NCBI RefSeq assembly: GCF_008087665.1
Contig: NZ_CP042912.1
Span: forward strand, 2,356,001 to 2,420,000
Direction: 5' to 3'
Length of the DNA: 64,000 nucleotides
Origin: Mariniblastus fucicola
GTDB taxonomy: Bacteria > Planctomycetota > Planctomycetia > Pirellulales > Pirellulaceae
Position 1 is the first letter of the stretch; every line of letters starts with the position of its first letter. Below the pieces are notes generated by a model. It was not told the DNA's origin and ran no database searches. It saw only the letters and a program-made list of their open reading frames with translations. Below are positions 16,438-25,040 of this stretch, piece after piece. The translations under genes and the position numbers were made by a program.

Positions 16438-17004
16438 CTACGGATTAACTAATCGAAATGATTCTCCGGTTTTCCGCACCCTTGATATGGTTTCGGCAGT
16501 TTCTTGATCTACAAGCAATCCTACGATATCGGAATCGGGCACCGAATGAAATATCTGAATGGGTGATGTCTCCAGAACAGTTTCGGCTCCGTCAACATTT
16601 GCTGAAAGGCCTACACCGTCCCCTCGCATGAGTAAGTGCATAATGAGCGGATCTGTGTTTGGTCGAATCCTAACATTGACGACTTTATATCCGGGTGGAA
16701 ACGCAAAACTGTACATCGTCCTGTCGGAAAAGTTTGCCGCAAGAACCATTTCGCTATTTTGAATGGGTACCGAAAGCGATTTTCCGTCGGCATAGGCAAG
16801 GGTCCTGACAGCACTTGCTGGAATGTTCCTGCTGAGACGATACTCCAATCGAAAATCGCCGTCTTGAACGATGTGCCTTCTGGGTAGGTCACGGGTTGCA
16901 ATCAGAACGGATTCCATTGTCGCAGTTCGTCCAGCAAAGAATGCAGCAACGACAGCGGTGGCCCAAAACAACGTGCTTGTTTTCCATTTGAAACGGCTAG
17001 GCAT
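16438..17004 (-). CDS. Cassette 27: CpaB/SAF-domain-like anchored protein
   Basis: 188 residues; a signal anchor near 10-26 (T-L-F-W-A-T-A-V-V-A-A-F-F-A-G), then V-L-I-A-T-R-D-L-P-x-R-x-I-V-x-x-G-D-F, the opening of a SAF domain as in Flp pilus assembly protein CpaB. A second domain follows with M-R-G-D-G-V-G-L-S-A-N-V-D, like the CpaB/RcpC part that binds channel proteins. In pili CpaB acts in the periplasm; whether this stand-alone gene does is unknown. A related gene is in cassette 85. Confidence 0.75.
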   Translation of the reverse strand: MPSRFKWKTSTLFWATAVVAAFFAGRTATMESVLIATRDLPRRHIVQDGDFRLEYRLSRNIPASAVRTLAYADGKSLSVPIQNSEMVLAANFSDRTMYSFAFPPGYKVVNVRIRPNTDPLIMHLLMRGDGVGLSANVDGAETVLETSPIQIFHSVPDSDIVGLLVDQETAETISRVRKTGESFRLVNP

Positions 17005-17026
17005 GTGAAATTCAGCGGCTCAAGCT

Positions 17027-17165
17027 GGATAACGTCCGCGTTAACCGAGCGGACCGAGAACTGTGAAATAGTAAAACTGGAGTCGGATACAATGGGAGCC
17101 TGCGACCATCCGGCGACAAGCCAACCACGAGGATTTCTCCGCTTCGGTTCAACGCATTGTTATCC
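17027..17165 (-). repeat. attC 28 (class A)
   Basis: 139 bp. Confidence 0.94.
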
Positions 17166-17579
17166 TGCGCTTTCGCTGCAGGTCCCACCCTTTCGCATCC
17201 GCTCAGTTTCAGCCCTGCTTAGCCAGATTATGGCAAACGACGCAGAGAATGCAATTGTGGAGCCAAGTGCATAGCCAATGAACCATAGAGAGAAGCTTCC
17301 CTGTTCTTTTGGTGCCACAAAGGAAAACACGACGGAAGTCAGTAAAACGGTAAAAAGCCAGGCTTGGATAATTGAAAATCGGTTTCGCTTCACAACCTGC
17401 CATTGGATCGCAACAATTGCAAATTCCGGAAGCAGAAGAAACCATCCAAAAAATGCAAGCAACGGGGCAGCAAGTATCGTCAGTGGACCGCCGGTAACGC
17501 CGGCAAGTACCGCGCTGCCGATTAAATGAGCGATCAACGTGACGACGGCAATTGATCCAATGTCTTGAATTCGTTTCAT
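17160..17579 (-). CDS. Cassette 28: four-helix membrane protein
   Basis: 139 residues from ATG 17579 (MKRIQDIGS); upstream codons belong to attC 29. Helices near 7-29, 33-60, 71-90 and 98-122. Family unknown. The stop codon lies in the attC box and the protein ends Ser-Ala-Gly. Confidence 0.7.
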   Translation of the reverse strand: MKRIQDIGSIAVVTLIAHLIGSAVLAGVTGGPLTILAAPLLAFFGWFLLLPEFAIVAIQWQVVKRNRFSIIQAWLFTVLLTSVVFSFVAPKEQGSFSLWFIGYALGSTIAFSASFAIIWLSRAETERMRKGGTCSESAG

Positions 17580-17609
17580 AAAGAGGCTCAGAAGCGTTCG
17601 CCTTAAGCT

Positions 17610-17748
17610 GGATAACGCCCGCGTTAACCGAGGCGTCGAAAAGGTTTGAATTGGTGGAAACAGTCGTCGGATATAATGGGAGGTACGACCATCCGACGAC
17701 TGGCCAGCCCTGACGCATTGAACGCTTCGGTTCAACGCTTTGTTATCC
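17610..17748 (-). repeat. attC 29 (class C)
   Basis: 139 bp. Confidence 0.93.
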
Positions 17749-17753
17749 TGCGC

Positions 17754-18200
17754 CTAGTCTGAGGGAGTAGCCTCCCATGCCCCCGAGCACTCAGTATAGT
17801 TCGTTAAAATATACCATTTGCCGGCCAGCCTCATCTCGATTGCGTCAAAGTCGCCAAAGTATTGAATCGGCGGGTGCCTTGTGGAGGTTTTTGATGAGGT
17901 GCCGTCTGGATTCAATATTGTCCCAACGGGCATGTATTTGGTGAATTCAATAGTTGTCTTGCGAACACGGCCCTTGATTGTACCAATTTCTTGCATGTCA
18001 GATTCTGGGCCGTCCTGCACAGCACCGGTAAACCGACCAAACCAGTTAAATTCCCACCACATTGAGAACGAAACTGGAAGAAGCTCCACGTCAATGCTCT
18101 CATGCAGATCATACGCGTACCACCCGTCCCATGACGTAGGAATTGAAGCTGGAGAACTTGGCGAAGCGAATGGATTCTTGAACATGTCACGCGGCATCAT
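17754..18200 (-). CDS. Cassette 29: soluble protein with NPFASP start
   Basis: 148 residues from 18200; starts at 18197 or 18185 are equally possible. Near the N-terminus is K-N-P-F-A-S-P, a variant of the planctomycete NPYxSP motif, but no helix follows. W-D-G-W-Y-A-Y and W-W-E-F-N-W-F-G-R-F-T-G suggest a beta-sandwich of a lipocalin-like type, an inference only. The start is 10 nt from the class D attC box. Confidence 0.68.
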   Translation of the reverse strand: MMPRDMFKNPFASPSSPASIPTSWDGWYAYDLHESIDVELLPVSFSMWWEFNWFGRFTGAVQDGPESDMQEIGTIKGRVRKTTIEFTKYMPVGTILNPDGTSSKTSTRHPPIQYFGDFDAIEMRLAGKWYILTNYTECSGAWEATPSD

Positions 18201-18210
18201 AAGCCAAGCT

Positions 18211-18302
18211 GGATAACGTCCGTGATCACCGAGCCGGGAAGGTTGGTCATCCATTTTCAAAAGACGCGCAAGACCGGCTTCGCGTGCATCACATTGTTAT
18301 CC
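18211..18302 (-). repeat. attC 30 (class D, short)
   Basis: 92 bp; carries the uninterrupted CCGGCTTCGCG that IS110 used as target in attC 16. Confidence 0.92.
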
Positions 18303-18321
18303 AGCACATTGCGCCTTGAAA

Positions 18322-18951
18322 TTACTTAAAAATCTCTTTGATGTCGAGGTTCGGCGTTTGCGTTGCAAGGTCATCAAGTTGTGATTTCGAATAGGTGCAG
18401 TTTATCAAATCAAGCTGACGCAACGATCCCGATCCCGTTATTGGCGAAAACGACAATACGTCAATTCCACGGAGTTCCAGGGATTCGAGCCGTCGAAATT
18501 TCTTGAGAAACGAGAGATCGTGGGTAATCCTCGGGCTGTCATATTCCGACCCAAGCAAGGAAAGTTCTCGAAGTGTAGAGATTTCACCAATTCGCATGTA
18601 AATATCCGGGTTGCGACTCTCAAGCGTTAACTGTTGCAGCCCAAAAAGATTTTGTAACTCGCTAAGCTCATTTGAAGTTGGCTGAACGACCGTTGCCCAA
18701 CAGACGGTTTGGAACCAATCAACACCAAGAAGGTCTATCATGAACTTGGGGGCACCCGGCTCATGAGAGCCTAACAAATCACTCTGAAACATCGCTTTTT
18801 GATAGTCGTATACGATCAAGTGCCGGCCTAGCGAACTTACTGCCATTTTCTGTTTTGCACTTCGGTGCGACCATAACGCGAGCAGTACACAACAGCCTGC
18901 CATAATGACCAGTGCCCATCGAATAGTGTACGTTCTCCAGTTTGCCCTCAT
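18322..18951 (-). CDS. Cassette 30: anchored leucine-rich-repeat-like protein
   Basis: 209 residues from ATG 18951. An anchor helix near 11-27, then from about residue 95 irregular leucine-rich repeats (L-x-x-L-x-x-L-x-L-x-x-x-x). Probably exposed in the periplasm and used for binding. Compare cassettes 47 and 55. Confidence 0.72.
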   Translation of the reverse strand: MRANWRTYTIRWALVIMAGCCVLLALWSHRSAKQKMAVSSLGRHLIVYDYQKAMFQSDLLGSHEPGAPKFMIDLLGVDWFQTVCWATVVQPTSNELSELQNLFGLQQLTLESRNPDIYMRIGEISTLRELSLLGSEYDSPRITHDLSFLKKFRRLESLELRGIDVLSFSPITGSGSLRQLDLINCTYSKSQLDDLATQTPNLDIKEIFK

Positions 18952-18966
18952 TAGTTGATCCGTGCT

Positions 18967-19104
18967 GGATAACGCCCGCGTTAACCGAGCGGACCTAGAA
19001 ATGTAAATTAGTGAAACTGGAGCCGGATACAATGGGAGGGACGACCATCCGGCGACAAACCGACCACGAAAGCTTCTCCGCTTCGGTTCAACGCATTGTT
19101 ATCC
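18967..19104 (-). repeat. attC 31 (class A)
   Basis: 138 bp. Confidence 0.94.
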
Positions 19105-19186
19105 AACTCGCCGCATGAGCTTCTTTCCATTTTATCGGCCAGACCGATCGAAGTCGAGCATGTCATGATTCATGTTGGTTCGTAAA

Positions 19187-19405
19187 TCAAACAGCGCCCG
19201 GAGGGTGTCGACCTGCAAACTCGTGATGGCTATCGCAATATTTGCATTTGTACAAGCGAATCCTGCCCTGCTTGTCAGTTTGGCGTTTGGAAATGAATTT
19301 CAATGCCAACTTCCTATTGCAGTTCGGGCACACACGAAGCAGGTCGACTCCAAGTGGAAAAGGGATAAATCCTTCATTGCGCAGTCGGTTCATCGTTACT
19401 GCCAT
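19187..19405 (-). CDS. Cassette 31: small zinc-ribbon protein
   Basis: 72 residues (68 if the Met at 19393 starts). Cys26-P-N-Cys29 and Cys54-K-Y-Cys57 make a zinc ribbon with a basic spacer. No membrane segment; it could bind nucleic acid, but this is not shown. Confidence 0.68.
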   Translation of the reverse strand: MAVTMNRLRNEGFIPFPLGVDLLRVCPNCNRKLALKFISKRQTDKQGRIRLYKCKYCDSHHEFAGRHPPGAV

Positions 19406-19453
19406 TTTGCACGGGAATGTTTCCGGTCATAGTCAGCCGAGATGGTCGCAGTT

Positions 19454-19592
19454 GGATAACGCCCGCGTTAACCGAGCGGACCTGGAAATGTAAATTAGTG
19501 AAACTGGAGTCGGATAAAATGGGAGCCTGCGACCATCCGGCGACTTGCCAACCATGAAGCCATCTCCGCTTCGGTTCAACGCTTTGTTATCC
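19454..19592 (-). repeat. attC 32 (class A)
   Basis: 139 bp. Confidence 0.94.
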
Positions 19593-20033
19593 CGCGACGT
19601 CGCGTCTGTGTTCGATTGTCAAATGGAACCACGAACGAACCAAGGACAGCGCACCCGAGATTATGGCGAAGCTAATTGTAAATGTAACGAGATGAATAAT
19701 CAAAACCTCGAAAGGCCCGATAGTAATCGGATGGTGCACGTTCGATTGGTTTATTCGTGTTACCCACCAGAGCCACCACCCAAGCATCGCAAGACTGGGC
19801 GTCAGTATCGCCACCAGCCATCGAGGTACTGAAGTCAGGCCAGCAGCGTCGCATGCGACATGCATAAAAATTGTGACCGAAGCAATCAATCCAATTGGTC
19901 GGAAATTGATCAAGAACGAATAGTCTACGCCATTTGCCGGGTTCGGTTCAGTTTTCGGGAACTGCCAAATCGCAATGCATGCCGCGATGAGAGTTATGCA
20001 AAACAACAGATATCGAATTTCGAAGCGTTGCAT
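19587..20033 (-). CDS. Cassette 32: four-helix membrane protein
   Basis: 148 residues, starting MQRFEIRYLLFCITL. Helices near 7-24, 38-58, 68-92 and 105-128. Family unknown. TAA is from the attC box (ends Ala-Gly). The ATG is 11 nt from the next box. Confidence 0.72.
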   Translation of the reverse strand: MQRFEIRYLLFCITLIAACIAIWQFPKTEPNPANGVDYSFLINFRPIGLIASVTIFMHVACDAAGLTSVPRWLVAILTPSLAMLGWWLWWVTRINQSNVHHPITIGPFEVLIIHLVTFTISFAIISGALSLVRSWFHLTIEHRRDVAG

Positions 20034-20044
20034 TTTAGTAAGCG

Positions 20045-20183
20045 GGATAACTTCCGCGTTAACCGAGCGGACCTGAAAATGTAAATTAGTGAAATCGGAG
20101 TCGGATACAACGGGAGCCTGCGACCATCCGGCGACTGGCCAGCCCCGAAGGCCTCTCCGCTTCGGTTCAACGCTTTGTTATCC
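20045..20183 (-). repeat. attC 33 (class A)
   Basis: 139 bp; the R'-L' spacer is TTCCGC. Confidence 0.93.
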
Positions 20184-20451
20184 TGCAACGGGCCGGGGCC
20201 ATGTTCCAATTTTAACGAGTCGGCCAATCGAAGTCGAGCATGTTTTGCCGCATGATTCGAGCATGTCGACCGCGTGTCGGAGCGAATTTGTCCCAACCCA
20301 AGCACTGCGATCGAATTCGTGTTGCAGGTGCATGCTGCCATTGTTTCCGCAACGGCCTTCGAGCATGTCCGTTGCAATGGCCGCATGCCTTTGTACTGCT
20401 GACCGTATTGCATTGCATGCCACGAGCATGTCGGCGCGCGATAGCTCCGCA
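20184..20451 (-). other. Cassette 33 body: gene-free, family 2
   Basis: About 268 bp. Family 2 (cassettes 33, 36, 58, 59) begins GCAACGGGCCGGGGCCATG next to attC, is dotted with CGAGCATGTC, and ends GTCGGCGCGCGATAGCTCCGC. Confidence 0.75.
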
Positions 20452-20591
20452 GGATAACGCCTGCGTTAACCGAGGCGTCGAAAAGTAATAAAGTTGTGAA
20501 AACGGTCGTCGGATACAATGGGAGGTACGACCATCCGGCGACATAGCCAATCCTAACGAAATGGACGCTTCGGTTCAACGCTTTGTTATCC
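20452..20591 (-). repeat. attC 34 (class C)
   Basis: 140 bp; the spacer is GCCTGC. Confidence 0.93.
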
Positions 20592-20636
20592 AACTCGCCC
20601 GACGAGTACGCATTTGAATTCTAGAGGTTCGAACAT

Positions 20637-21116
20637 TCACTGTCGACCATGATTTGGCCAAGCAATTACCCCTGCTATAATCGCCGCAAGCAAATAGACA
20701 CCAGCGGTAAAGATGATCAGCAGGATTGGGACTAGGAAGACGTGCATTTGAGCTGCGTTATCAACCGTTTGGAGTTGGCCGGCCATCACCAGCAACAAGT
20801 ATCCGAATATGCTGATTTGTGAGACAAGGAATGCTGGTGCCAGAAAAAGAAACCGAATCCGTGTCGGTTTCCTTCGATATAGCTCAGCTACCGCGAGCCC
20901 AGGGAACTGCGAAATGACAGCACCTACGGTGACAAGAATAACATTTCCGAAACCCGGAACCTGTTCTTGGAGAGAGTTGATGAAAGCAAGGACGAAGGTG
21001 AAAGAAAGGAAAATCCAAAGCAGTACAGCTGGAATGGGAGATGTCTCGGGAATGTCAACAAGCGAGACTCGCTGGTTTGAATTGATCTGCACTGATTTGT
21101 ACGGATTCTGATTCAA
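20637..21116 (-). CDS. Cassette 34: NPYKS-type four-helix membrane protein
   Basis: 159 residues beginning MNQNPYKS. Helices near 28-48, 56-78, 88-108 and 124-152. Function unknown. Confidence 0.75.
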   Translation of the reverse strand: MNQNPYKSVQINSNQRVSLVDIPETSPIPAVLLWIFLSFTFVLAFINSLQEQVPGFGNVILVTVGAVISQFPGLAVAELYRRKPTRIRFLFLAPAFLVSQISIFGYLLLVMAGQLQTVDNAAQMHVFLVPILLIIFTAGVYLLAAIIAGVIAWPNHGRQ

Positions 21117-21132
21117 CAGGATGACCCAAGTT

Positions 21133-21271
21133 GGATAACGCCCGCGTTAACCGAGCGGACCAAGAAATGTAAATTAGTGAAATTGGAGTCGGATACAATG
21201 GGAGCCTGCGACCATCCGGCGACTTGCCAACCATGAAGCCATCTCTGCTTCGGTTCAACGCTTTGTTATAC
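21133..21271 (-). repeat. attC 35 (class A, altered box)
   Basis: 139 bp; the right box is GTTATAC and the right arm has CTGCTTCGG. Confidence 0.9.
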
Positions 21272-21326
21272 AGACAGCCAAACATGTCGTGCTCCACATT
21301 CTAACGCCATAACGTAACAAAGTCGA

Positions 21327-21650
21327 TCATTTTATGGGCAGGAAAAGTCGAGAACGCGTTTCTGGGTCGTTGGGGCGGAATTCAATTTCAGCGTCAATGC
21401 CCACAGGGAATCTGGCGAGTTTATTTTGTGCGTCTTCCTCATCGCGACACCAAATCGATTCATTGCCCCAGTATGGTTGATCGTTGATGTGGAATTGATA
21501 GCGGATCAACAAACAAATACTGTCGTGATCGTGTTGTATTGAAGATTCCTCGATTGTTCCAGTCGCGACAAGCCATCTTGGTTCCGTAAATCCGCGATAG
21601 ACAGTGTTGACGATGTGCAGCAACAGTAAAGCGAGGATTGGCGCAAACAA
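21327..21650 (-). CDS. Cassette 35: short DUF3592-like protein
   Basis: 107 residues; start TTG at 21650 is the only obvious initiation codon, although the frame is open further upstream. One helix near 2-18, then a DUF3592-like domain: W-L-V-A-T-G-T-I, I-R-Y-Q-F-x-I-N-x-Q, R-F-P-V-G and I-E-F-R-P-N-D-P. Shares its pattern with cassette 5 but lacks the second helix. Confidence 0.68.
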   Translation of the reverse strand: MFAPILALLLLHIVNTVYRGFTEPRWLVATGTIEESSIQHDHDSICLLIRYQFHINDQPYWGNESIWCRDEEDAQNKLARFPVGIDAEIEFRPNDPETRSRLFLPIK

Positions 21651-21706
21651 GGTTGCAAAAAACCAAGGCTCAAGATCGTTCGTGAAGATCGTTGTGACCT
21701 CAGTCT

Positions 21707-21845
21707 GGATAACGTCCGCGTTAACCGAGCGGACCTGAAAATGTAAATTAGTGAAACTGGAGCCGGATACAATGGGAGCCTGCGACCATCCGGCGACAAG
21801 CCAACCACGAAGACCTCTCCGCTTCGGTTCAACGCTTTGTTATCC
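21707..21845 (-). repeat. attC 36 (class A)
   Basis: 139 bp; near-identical to attC 59. Confidence 0.94.
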
Positions 21846-22112
21846 TGCAGCGGGCCGGGGCCATGCTCCAATTCTAACGAGTCGGCCGATCGAAGTCGAG
21901 CATGTTTTGCCGCATGATTCGAGCATGCCGACCGCATGTCGGAGCGAACTCGACCAATCAAAGTATTGCGATCGAATTCGTGTTGCATGTGCTTGCTGCC
22001 ATCGTGTCCGCTACCGCCTTCGAGCATGTCCGTTGCAATGGCCGCATGTCGTCATGTTACCAACCGCATTTCATTGCATGTCACGAGCATGTCGGCGCGC
22101 GATAGCTCCGCA
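21846..22112 (-). other. Cassette 36 body: gene-free, family 2 (copy of cassette 59)
   Basis: 267 bp; appears identical to 34914-35180, including the preceding attC. Confidence 0.8.
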
Positions 22113-22219
22113 GGATAACGCCCGCGGTAACCGAGGCGCGGCCACGCGGACTGGAGCGGGTTTAGTTTTAGGAAATTGCTGGACGATTGTCACGACTTCG
22201 GTTCACCGCATTGTTATCC
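22113..22219 (-). repeat. attC 37 (107 bp, unusual)
   Basis: Canonical outer boxes but a shortened inner part, GGTAACCGAGGCGCGG and GACTTCGGTTCACC; both L boxes carry C in place of A. Confidence 0.85.
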
Positions 22220-22283
22220 AGCAGCGAACAACCCTTCGCGTGGTAATTCTAAAGGCTTAGTTAAGTGATGTCGAGCAAGCCAA

Positions 22284-22667
22284 TTATCGCGAACTGTGTT
22301 TTCGGGGAGTAGTGTGTTTGTAGAATATGAGAAGGGAATTCTTGTTTCGATTCTCAAATCGTTGCATTCGGAAATCGTGACCACCAAAAGTGCCAGCGGG
22401 AATCACATGTTGCCGGATTGTGCCGTCGACTGAATAGTTTGCGGTAGTTCTGACATTCCCATAGCAGTAGTTTGCGCCAGCCCATCGGAACGGTCCTTCT
22501 GAATCACCGATGGATTCGACGAATTCCCAGTCGGCATGTCGATTTACGCGGAGAGCTGCATGGAAGTCAATATATGGATATTTGATGGTCCATCTGTCGA
22601 CGAAGAACGCAACCAGCACAGCTGAAACGGCAACGAGAGCAAGGAGATGTGACAGAGAGAATCGCAC
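22284..22667 (-). CDS. Cassette 37: signal-anchored protein
   Basis: 127 residues; MRFSLSHLLALVAVSAVLVAF forms the anchor (7-24). The remainder is an aromatic-rich periplasmic domain with a basic end. No family recognised. Confidence 0.7.
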   Translation of the reverse strand: MRFSLSHLLALVAVSAVLVAFFVDRWTIKYPYIDFHAALRVNRHADWEFVESIGDSEGPFRWAGANYCYGNVRTTANYSVDGTIRQHVIPAGTFGGHDFRMQRFENRNKNSLLIFYKHTTPRKHSSR

Positions 22668-22692
22668 AAAAGTCTCAGTTCATCGATTAGCT

Positions 22693-22831
22693 GGATAACG
22701 TCCGCGTTAACCGAGCGGACCTGAAAATGTGAATTAGTGAAAATGGAGTCGGATACAATGGGAGCCTGCGACCATCTGGCGACAAACCAGCCACGAAGCC
22801 ATCTCCGCTTCGGTTCAACGCATTGTTATCC
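22693..22831 (-). repeat. attC 38 (class A)
   Basis: 139 bp. Confidence 0.94.
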
Positions 22832-23102
22832 GCGTGTCCGGCCCCAGCGTTCTTTAATTCTACCGACCTGACCCAGCGAAGTCGAGCACGTCGTCCGCAT
22901 GGTTCGAGCATGCCAATTGCACGTCAGAGAAAGGTTGCGGATGAATGACGCATTAAATCAGATTGACTTTGCCAATGCGTGCTGCCTTTACGCCTGCATT
23001 CGATTAGTTGTCGAATACGTCCGGGCAAAGGCCGCATTTCATCACGCTGCCAACTGCATTCTCTCGCATGTCACGAGGATGTCGACGCAAGATAGTTCCG
23101 CT
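22832..23102 (-). other. Cassette 38 body: gene-free, family 1
   Basis: About 270 bp, very close to cassette 7. Confidence 0.75.
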
Positions 23103-23241
23103 GGATAACGTCCGCGTTAACCGAGCGGACCAAGAAATGTAAATTAGTGAAACCGGAGTCGGATATAATGGGAGCCTGCGACCATCCGGCGACAAACCAA
23201 CCGGGAAGAAATCGCCGCTTCGGTTCAACGCTTTGTTATCC
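23103..23241 (-). repeat. attC 39 (class A)
   Basis: 139 bp. Confidence 0.94.
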
Positions 23242-23317
23242 AGATAGCGGGCGGTTCTGCTTTCAGTATCGGAAAGGTTCGAACGAGGTCGAAGATGACC
23301 TGAGGCAGGTTTTTAAC

Positions 23318-23692
23318 TCAAACACCGAAGAATGCAATAAATAACGGGAATACTATCTCAAATTCAATCGCGCATATGAAGCCAAGAATTGCGTAATTTC
23401 GACCTTTGACGTGATCAACGAAAAACAAAGAAGCACTGGCAATCGCACATACGATTGAGGCGGACACTATAGAATCCAATGCCCAAGCGGTAAACCAAAT
23501 GATACCAATGTCATCTGGATATCCCGGCGAGAGCAGGACGGCCGCGTAAGCAAGGTAGAAGGTCAGCAAGCCTGAGATAAAGGAAACCCCGATAAAAACG
23601 GATCGCGACGTCATCCACAGTGTTTGACAAGCGGTTTTGCCTTCGCCTGATGATTGAGCAGGCGACGAACATTGATTTCCTTGCATCGACAT
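23318..23692 (-). CDS. Cassette 39: four-helix membrane protein
   Basis: 124 residues from ATG 23692 (MSMQGNQ; the Met at 23686 is an alternative). A polar N-terminus of about 28 residues, then helices near 30-52, 60-80, 80-95 and 100-122. Unknown family. Confidence 0.7.
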   Translation of the reverse strand: MSMQGNQCSSPAQSSGEGKTACQTLWMTSRSVFIGVSFISGLLTFYLAYAAVLLSPGYPDDIGIIWFTAWALDSIVSASIVCAIASASLFFVDHVKGRNYAILGFICAIEFEIVFPLFIAFFGV

Positions 23693-23712
23693 CAAAAAAG
23701 CGGAGTCAGTCT

Positions 23713-23855
23713 GGATAACGGCGGCGTTAACCGAGACGCGGCGGAAAGGCATGTAGTGAGTGGAGTGGATGATAAAATGGGAGCTTGCGACCAACATCCA
23801 CGGAATGATGTTCGCACAGCGGAAAACGCGGCTTCGGTTCAACGCTTTGTTATCT
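23713..23855 (-). repeat. attC 40 (class B, altered box)
   Basis: 143 bp; the right box GTTATCT matches the AGATAAC at the left of attC 41, as expected for the two ends of one circular cassette. Confidence 0.92.
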
Positions 23856-23859
23856 GGCG

Positions 23860-24363
23860 CTACTCGGTCGGATCGGGGTATATGCGTTTGATGGCGTCGC
23901 CTAAATTAGCGTCGTAGTGAGTTTCGCCGACAATTACCCTGCCGTCCATCAAAATTAGCATTGACATCACGTAGGGAGGTCCGGAGTGACCACTTAACCT
24001 AACGCCTTGAAATGGAACCAAGTAGCACCATTTTGAACGATTTTCAGAATACAGGTTGTTGTCGAGCGGAACAAGGTCCAGTGAATCAAACGTCCATTTG
24101 CCCACGTCAAATTGTTTGGTTTCAGTGTTCATGTTGGACGCGATCTCGTCAGCGATCCCAAGTGCTTTTCGAACAGAAAGCGGCGGATTCTCTTCAGTTG
24201 CACTCCAAGTAGGAGACGCCTTCAGTGCCTCCTGTCGAATACTCCAAGAAAAACTATCGCCGGTTGAAATGTCGAGTGGTTTTTTGCGCTGAGTCAGGAT
24301 CGCGAACGACAAGGCAACGATCACTACTGCCAGCAAAAGGTTTAGAATGGAGATCTTCATCAA
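23860..24363 (-). CDS. Cassette 40: signal-anchored protein
   Basis: 167 residues; an anchor near 5-23, then a soluble domain. The last 40 residues (Y-V-M-S-M-L-I-L-M-D-G-R-V-I-V-G-E-T-H-Y-D) look like a beta-hairpin core. Unknown family. The stop is four bases from attC 40, and the ATG abuts the attC 41 box. Confidence 0.72.
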   Translation of the reverse strand: MMKISILNLLLAVVIVALSFAILTQRKKPLDISTGDSFSWSIRQEALKASPTWSATEENPPLSVRKALGIADEIASNMNTETKQFDVGKWTFDSLDLVPLDNNLYSENRSKWCYLVPFQGVRLSGHSGPPYVMSMLILMDGRVIVGETHYDANLGDAIKRIYPDPTE

Positions 24364-24367
24364 AGCC

Positions 24368-24506
24368 AGATAACGCCCGCGTTAACCGAGCGGATCTAGA
24401 AATGTAAATTGGTGTAATCGGAGTCGGATATGATGGGAGCCCGCGACCATCCGGCGACAAGCCAACCGGAAAGCGTCCTCCGCTTCGGTTCAACGCTTTG
24501 TTATCC
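24368..24506 (-). repeat. attC 41 (class A, altered box)
   Basis: 139 bp; the left box is AGATAAC. Confidence 0.92.
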
Positions 24507-24511
24507 CGCGG

Positions 24512-24895
24512 TTAGTCCATTATGTCGAAGCCCAAGACAGCCATTGAAAAGAGTATCGTAAAACAGAACAGGATCACAAGCCCCGCACACGTCGCAAGGA
24601 AGTGCAGAAAGCGTCGACCCGCGGTACCTGGATATGCGACCGAACCCGCCAAAGCAACCGCCAGGGATGCAAAGCATATGAAGTCAATAAAACGTGGGCA
24701 GTCGATTTCCGAGCAATAAGCTCCGTTTAAGTAGAACCCACTGCAACAAGAAATCACGAAAACCACCACTCCGAGTAGCCAAAGTGTTGCCATTACAAAA
24801 CGAAACGAACCAGCCGAATGAGAGCCGGCCGCGACAGAGGATGGCGAATGGTATGGGTTTATCACGGAGTTGGCGGAAAAAATCGATAGATCCAC
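24512..24895 (-). CDS. Cassette 41: NPYHSP-type three-helix membrane protein
   Basis: 127 residues; I-N-P-Y-H-S-P at 12-18, helices near 35-56, 68-90 and 98-122, Cys-rich loops (C50, C51, C61, C66, C73). Unknown function. Confidence 0.72.
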   Translation of the reverse strand: MDLSIFSANSVINPYHSPSSVAAGSHSAGSFRFVMATLWLLGVVVFVISCCSGFYLNGAYCSEIDCPRFIDFICFASLAVALAGSVAYPGTAGRRFLHFLATCAGLVILFCFTILFSMAVLGFDIMD

Positions 24896-24950
24896 AATGG
24901 CAGAACGGAATTGTTGATACGCTAGAGTTACGGATTTAGTTCGTTTAGCG

Positions 24951-25040
24951 GGATAACGTCAATGTTCACCAAGCGTCGTGGTGAAGCGAAACTTCAAAAC
25001 CCGCGCACCAACGACGCTTTGGTGCAACATATTGTTATTC
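24951..25040 (-). repeat. attC 42 (class F, short)
   Basis: 90 bp; boxes GGATAAC and GTTATTC, L boxes GTTCACCAAGCG and CGCTTTGGTGCAAC with the usual extra base. It lies wholly inside the reading frame of the cassette 42 gene. Confidence 0.85.

Noticed and set aside
17580-17735. Long N-terminal extensions of minus-strand frames (readings such as N-K-A-L-N-R-S...L-T-R-T-L-S)
   Set aside because: The extension is the upstream attC read in frame; starts inside the cassette give proteins with proper signal anchors or motifs.
22113-22219. attC 37 as a transfer RNA or riboswitch
   Set aside because: Outer boxes and L-box pairing identify it as a shortened attC; no tRNA arms.
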